Positions 12,521 through 16,082 of a DNA stretch of 16,082 nucleotides are shown here, piece by piece. Source of the DNA: Casp-actino8 sp046082625 (lineage in GTDB: Bacteria > Actinomycetota > Acidimicrobiia > Acidimicrobiales > Ilumatobacteraceae); the NCBI GenBank assembly GCA_046082625.1, contig JBJTYE010000062.1, positions 1-16,082 of the forward strand. Direction: 5' to 3'. The first letter of the stretch is position 1. Every line of letters begins with the position of its first letter. A model generated the notes under the pieces. The model was not told the DNA's origin and made no database searches. It saw nothing but the letters and a program-made list of their open reading frames with translations. The translations under genes were made by a program, and so were the position numbers.

Positions 12521-14002
12521 TCACTGATTGCTGGCGATGTAGGCGGCCAACAGGGAGTTGGCCTGCTCGGCGGCGGCCAGGAGAGTCTCGGCCACGTCCC
12601 CACCCTGCAACACGGTGGCGATGGCCCGGGCGGTCAGGGTGCGGATCTCGCGTTGCGGACCGAGCACGGCACCGATGGCGGCCGGCGACTCGAGGACCTC
12701 GACCAATTGGTCGTAAGCGATCCTGAAGCGCGGGTCGTTGGCATAGGTGCTGGCGATGGGATCGAGTTCGAGAGCCGACGAGCGGATGGGCACGTAGCCC
12801 GTCTCGGCCGCCCAGGTGGACTGGCTCTGGGCGCTGATCAGGTAGGTGATGTAGTCCCAGGCCGACGCGGCCCGCACCGGATCGTCCTGGTTCACGATCC
12901 ACAACGACGCTCCACCCACGATGGCACCTGGTGAATCCACCGTTCCTGGAGCCGGCATAGGCCCAACTCCGATGTCAGCGGTGGTGATGCCGGGAATGAG
13001 TCCGCCTTCGACCGTGGTCAGCACGGTGCCGAGAGCAGCCGAGGTGGCAATGGTCATGGCAGCGGCACTGGTGGGATCGGCCAACTTCAACAATGCGTCC
13101 TGGCCGCTGGCGTTGTCGCCCACGTTGTACGCCAGACCATCGTCGACCAAGGTCTGCAAGTCGGTCAGCAGATCGATGCCGGTCTGGCCGTCGAAGAGGA
13201 CCTTGGTGGACGGCGCCAGGCGGCCGTTGTCGTTGTCCGAGAAGAACTCGCCGAGCTTCGCGAACCACTGTTCGAGGAACCAGCCACCACCGCTGTCGGC
13301 TCCGGTGTCGAGGGCCAGCCCGAATGCCGCGGCGCCGCTGTCGACGATGGCCTGCGACATGGTGCGCACCTCGGCCATGTTGGCCGGCGGCGTCTCCGGA
13401 TCGAGGCCCGCGGCTTCGAAGACCTTCTTGTTGTAGTACAGGACCGGGTTGCTCACGTTGAAGGGCATCGACCATTGCACACCCTCGGTGGCGTATTGGT
13501 CGAGGGCCTTGGCCAGGATGTCCGAAGTGTCGAAACCGGATGATTCGATACAGGCGCCCGCCGGCACCGTGGAATCGGTGTCGCGGAGAACCTGGACGGC
13601 GTACTCGGGAGCCTGGACGATGTCGGGACGCGAAGACTGGCCGCTCTGGAGGTACTTGTCCAAAGTCTGCTCGTAGCCGCCCTGATTCTCGAGCGACACG
13701 ACGACCTTCGATTGCGAGGCGTTGTATTCGGCGGTCAGGGATTCGAGGGCATCCTCCAGATCTCCGTTCATGCCGTGCCAGAAGGTCAGGTTCACCGGCC
13801 CGGTGGCGGTGTCGAGTGCCGTGGTGTCACAGGGTGGAAGATCGGCCAATGGAGTGGCGACGGTGGTCTCGGGGGCGGAGTCGCCGCCCGGGGCGGCAGT
13901 GGATCCGCTGTCGATGATCGAACTTCCTCCACCCCCGCAGGCTGCGAGGGTCATGGTGGAGACGGCGAGCGCGGCGATGAGGGGTCGGTTGGTGGTACGC
14001 AT
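12521..14002 (-). CDS. ugpB: ABC transporter extracellular solute-binding lipoprotein, UgpB-like
   Basis: A 493-residue lipoprotein that would capture substrate outside the membrane for the permeases encoded upstream. The signal peptide ends in a canonical lipobox LAAC with Cys22, followed by a Gly/Ser/Pro-rich linker. The binding domain starts with LTFWHGMNGDLEDALESL (about 72-89). YEQTLDKYLQSG, PDIVQAPEY and VLYYNKKVFEAAGLDPETPPANMAEV follow, as in UgpB and other family-1 binding proteins. The segment SLWIVNQDDPVRAASAWDYITYL and TGYVPIRSSA is also UgpB-like. UgpB binds glycerol-3-phosphate or glycerophosphodiesters; a related sugar cannot be excluded. Cys58 and Cys151 could form a disulfide. 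The gene starts 1 base after ugpE, with AAAGG as a ribosome site. Confidence 0.9.
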   Translation of the reverse strand: MRTTNRPLIAALAVSTMTLAACGGGGSSIIDSGSTAAPGGDSAPETTVATPLADLPPCDTTALDTATGPVNLTFWHGMNGDLEDALESLTAEYNASQSKVVVSLENQGGYEQTLDKYLQSGQSSRPDIVQAPEYAVQVLRDTDSTVPAGACIESSGFDTSDILAKALDQYATEGVQWSMPFNVSNPVLYYNKKVFEAAGLDPETPPANMAEVRTMSQAIVDSGAAAFGLALDTGADSGGGWFLEQWFAKLGEFFSDNDNGRLAPSTKVLFDGQTGIDLLTDLQTLVDDGLAYNVGDNASGQDALLKLADPTSAAAMTIATSAALGTVLTTVEGGLIPGITTADIGVGPMPAPGTVDSPGAIVGGASLWIVNQDDPVRAASAWDYITYLISAQSQSTWAAETGYVPIRSSALELDPIASTYANDPRFRIAYDQLVEVLESPAAIGAVLGPQREIRTLTARAIATVLQGGDVAETLLAAAEQANSLLAAYIASNQ

Positions 14003-14003
14003 A

Positions 14004-14834
14004 TCAGCCTTTCACTGCTCCCGCGGTGAGTCCGCGGACGAGTTGACGTTGGAAAACGATCAGGACGATCAGGATAGGCACGGCGGCGATGATGGTGCCG
14101 GCCATGATCAGATTCGGTTTGTCGAGGTCCGAGGAACGCAGCAGGCGCAGACCGGTCTGGACGGTGTTCATGTCGTCCTCGGTGGTGATCAACGTCGGCC
14201 ACAGGTACTGGTTCCAACTCGACAGGAAGGCGAAGAGACCGAGGGCTCCCATGGTGGGCCGCACCAGGGGGATGGCCACTTCCTTCATGAAGCCCCAATG
14301 TCCGAGTCCATCCATCTGCGAGGCTTCCCGAAGTTCCGGAGGAATCTGCAAGAAGACCTGACGCAAGAGGAACGTGCCGAATGCCGTGGCCATGAAGGGC
14401 ACCGTCAAACCGGCGAAGGAGTTGAGCCAGCCGAGGGAATCCACGGTCCGCCGATTGACGACCAGGGTCACCTCGAGAGGAACGAGCAGAGTCGCCAGGA
14501 AGACGGCGAAGAGCGTGCGCTTGAAGGGGAACTTGAGAAAGGCGAAGGCGTAGGCCGACACGATGGACGTCACCACTTGGACTGCGGTGATCAGCACCGC
14601 CACCACCGTCGAGTTGAGCAGATATCGACCCAGTCGGCCTTCGGTCCAGGCGTTCGACAGGACGTCGAGGGTGAAGGCGTCGGGGAGGAGGGGGTTCTCC
14701 AGCACCTTGTTGCCGGGCTTCAGGGCCGCGATCACCGTGGTGTACACGGGGAACAGGATCAGAAATGCCGTTCCGGTCAGGAGTGCGTAGCGGCCGGCCG
14801 ACTTCCAGCCGCGTGGTGCCGAATCAAGAGCCAT
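14004..14834 (-). CDS. ugpE: ABC transporter permease, UgpE-like
   Basis: A 276-residue inner-membrane permease of the MalG/UgpE type with six predicted membrane helices, the first being YALLTGTAFLILFPVYTTVIA. The cytoplasmic EAA loop reads REASQMDGLGHWGFMKEVAIPLVRP, which docks to the ATPase. LSSWNQYLWPTLI and the end VFQRQLVRGLTAGAVKG are typical of the second permease of carbohydrate importers. The start is ATG at 14834 (MALDSAPRGWKSAG): the frame remains open upstream to 15005, but that stretch is non-membrane, Arg/Ser/Pro-rich and lies within ugpA. It overlaps the end of ugpA by 11 bases. With UgpA it forms the membrane channel. Confidence 0.93.
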   Translation of the reverse strand: MALDSAPRGWKSAGRYALLTGTAFLILFPVYTTVIAALKPGNKVLENPLLPDAFTLDVLSNAWTEGRLGRYLLNSTVVAVLITAVQVVTSIVSAYAFAFLKFPFKRTLFAVFLATLLVPLEVTLVVNRRTVDSLGWLNSFAGLTVPFMATAFGTFLLRQVFLQIPPELREASQMDGLGHWGFMKEVAIPLVRPTMGALGLFAFLSSWNQYLWPTLITTEDDMNTVQTGLRLLRSSDLDKPNLIMAGTIIAAVPILIVLIVFQRQLVRGLTAGAVKG

Positions 14835-15744
14835 AGTGCACCCGTCGTCCGAAACCCCGGAACTGCAGTGCCGAGAGGCCGAGCAGGACCACGAACAGCA
14901 ACACGGCCACGGCGGCTTGGAGGCCGTCGTTGTTCTTGATGATCGACGTGCCGCCATAGATGAGATAGGTGACGGTGGTGGTCGAGTCCTGGGGGACCGG
15001 TCCACCGGCGGTGAGCAGATCCATTTCGCCGTAGGCCTGGAAGGCGCGCGAGGTGAGCACCACCGTGGTGAAGAGCAGAGTCGGGGACAACAGTGGCAGA
15101 GTCACGTTGGTGAATCGCGCCCAACCACTGGCGCCATCGACGTAGGCGCTCTCCTGGAGTTCGCGCGGGATCCCTTGGAGACCTGCGGTCACCAGGATGA
15201 AGGTGAAACCGAGATTGGCCCACACCGAGGAGATGCCGACGGACCACAGAGCAGTGCCCGGATCATTGAGGAGTCCCGGTTCCTTGATGACCGGGAAGAT
15301 CCGGTTGAGCCAGTCGACATTGGCGAGCACTCCCACCGACGGCTGGAGGAGGAAGAGCCACATCAGTGAGGCCACGGCCACCGAGGTGGCGATGGTGCTC
15401 GAGAAGATGGTGCGGAAGATCCGCATACCGCGCAGGTGTCGATCCGCCAGGATGGCCAGACCGACTCCGAGGGCCAATCCGAAGGGCACGGTGATGGCGG
15501 CGAACTTCACCGTCACCCAGAGTGCATGGAGGAACTCGTCGCTGCGGAGCACGGTGGTGTACTGGCCCCAACCCACCGAGCGGCAGTTCTCTCCTTGGAT
15601 GTCGCACCGCTGCTGTCCGAGCCACACGGTCCGGCCGAGCGGGTAGAGAACGAAGAGTCCGAGGACGACCAGTGACGGACCGAGCATGACCAGAGCCAGA
15701 GGAGCATCGCGCCAGGTGCGGCGACGAACCGACATCAGCGGCAT
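14824..15744 (-). CDS. ugpA: ABC transporter permease, UgpA-like
   Basis: A 306-residue inner-membrane permease of the MalF/UgpA type with six predicted helices; the first is LALVMLGPSLVVLGLFVLYP. The EAA loop reads ELQESAYVDGASGWARFTNVTLPLLSP. The segment EMDLLTAGGP matches the conserved DLLTxGGP end of this group. The first extracytoplasmic loop carries Cys47 and Cys54 (CDIQGENC), a pair that could form a disulfide and that I do not recall from E. coli UgpA. The start may be ATG 15744 or 15735; neither has a good ribosome site. The gene starts 4 bases after the ugpC stop, so translation is probably coupled. Confidence 0.92.
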   Translation of the reverse strand: MPLMSVRRRTWRDAPLALVMLGPSLVVLGLFVLYPLGRTVWLGQQRCDIQGENCRSVGWGQYTTVLRSDEFLHALWVTVKFAAITVPFGLALGVGLAILADRHLRGMRIFRTIFSSTIATSVAVASLMWLFLLQPSVGVLANVDWLNRIFPVIKEPGLLNDPGTALWSVGISSVWANLGFTFILVTAGLQGIPRELQESAYVDGASGWARFTNVTLPLLSPTLLFTTVVLTSRAFQAYGEMDLLTAGGPVPQDSTTTVTYLIYGGTSIIKNNDGLQAAVAVLLFVVLLGLSALQFRGFGRRVHYGS

Positions 15745-15748
15745 CCGT

Positions 15749-16082
15749 TCATGGGGTTCGATCCAGGCGCGCTCCGGTCGCGGCGTCGAAACGATGTCGA
15801 TGCTCGGGTGAAGCGGCGATGCGAACGGTCGATCCGTTGGACGGCGCGGCGTCCCCGGCCGCCAGACGCACCACCACGCGGTGGTCGGGTGCGACGTGGC
15901 AGACGACCTGCACCTCGTGTCCGAGATGTTCGGCCAGCACGACCTCGGCGGCGACCCCGTCGTGGGACGAATGGTCGGCCACGATCACGGTGTGTTCGGG
16001 CCGGGCACCGACCAGGTAGCCGGACCGCTCGAGAGAGTCGACGGGGAAGATGTTCATGGGTGGCGTACCGATGAACTGGGCC
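15749..16082 (-). CDS. ugpC: ABC transporter ATP-binding protein, UgpC/MalK-type, C-terminal part (5' end outside window)
   Basis: About 111 C-terminal residues of the ATPase; the frame stays open to the right edge and reads QFIGTPPMNIF, the hallmark junction after the nucleotide-binding domain in UgpC/MalK proteins. GARPEH, a variant of the usual GIRPEH, follows. The rest is the OB-fold TOBE regulatory domain with AEVVLAEHLGHEVQVVCHVA and a C-terminal PEHRHRFDAATGARL. The Walker motifs are upstream of the window and cannot be checked. It would energise the UgpA/UgpE channel. The visible ATG at 16057 is internal (the Met of PPMN), not the start. The gene is upstream of ugpA, so the transcribed order is C-A-E-B. 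Confidence 0.92.
   Translation of the reverse strand, partial: AQFIGTPPMNIFPVDSLERSGYLVGARPEHTVIVADHSSHDGVAAEVVLAEHLGHEVQVVCHVAPDHRVVVRLAAGDAAPSNGSTVRIAASPEHRHRFDAATGARLDRTP

Noticed and set aside
13722..14939. 405-codon open frame on the plus strand opposite the ugpB, ugpE and ugpA genes
   Set aside because: It is an antisense shadow that spans three genes with clear lipoprotein and permease motifs. Its translation is charged, repetitive and matches no family.
14835..15005. N-terminal extension of ugpE to 15005
   Set aside because: The extra 57 residues are Arg/Ser/Pro/Cys-rich and lie in another frame of ugpA. The permease family begins near the ATG at 14834.

Overview
The window is GC-rich DNA, densely coded on both strands. 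Its genes point to a free-living, aerobic member of the Actinomycetota. The overall character (two candidate leaderless promoters, many alpha/beta-hydrolase, NTF2-like and acyl-CoA genes, an ACAD10/11-type dehydrogenase) would suit Acidimicrobiia, but that placement is inference; no rRNA or marker gene is present. I see no tRNA, rRNA, CRISPR array, insertion sequence or phage gene.

Layout. (1) 1-296: 3' end of a MarR-type regulator, convergent with the next block. (2) 343-3109, minus strand: cysD then cysNC, the two genes that turn sulfate into APS and PAPS. (3) 3110-3435: a 326-base divergent intergenic region with small stem-loops and two opposed open frames that share their wobble positions. 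(4) 3436-6149, plus strand: a tight four-gene unit of an ACAD10/11-type acyl-CoA dehydrogenase, an SRPBCC protein, inorganic pyrophosphatase and an NTF2-like protein. (5) 6150-9959, minus strand: an NTF2-like protein, a SdsA1-type alkyl sulfatase and a class-3-like aldehyde dehydrogenase. (6) 10068-11648, plus strand: an exported alpha/beta-hydrolase-domain protein. (7) 11672-12451, minus strand: a small alpha/beta hydrolase. (8) 12521-16082, minus strand: a ugpC-A-E-B-like ABC importer. Its ATPase runs off the right edge.

How they may work together. The sulfatase would release sulfate and an alcohol from alkyl sulfates. The sulfate can be activated by CysD/CysNC, and the pyrophosphate made in that step can be removed by the pyrophosphatase encoded nearby. 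The alcohol, once oxidised to an aldehyde by an enzyme not seen here, could pass through the aldehyde dehydrogenase into acyl-CoA metabolism. This is a neighbourhood-level inference; the genes lie in several transcription units. The ugp-like importer and the two hydrolases suggest scavenging of organic, perhaps phosphorylated, compounds.

No gene set here is plainly a new defence or mobile system. The least explained stretch is the 3110-3435 intergenic region. The most coherent functional hypothesis is the organosulfate/sulfate-activation neighbourhood.
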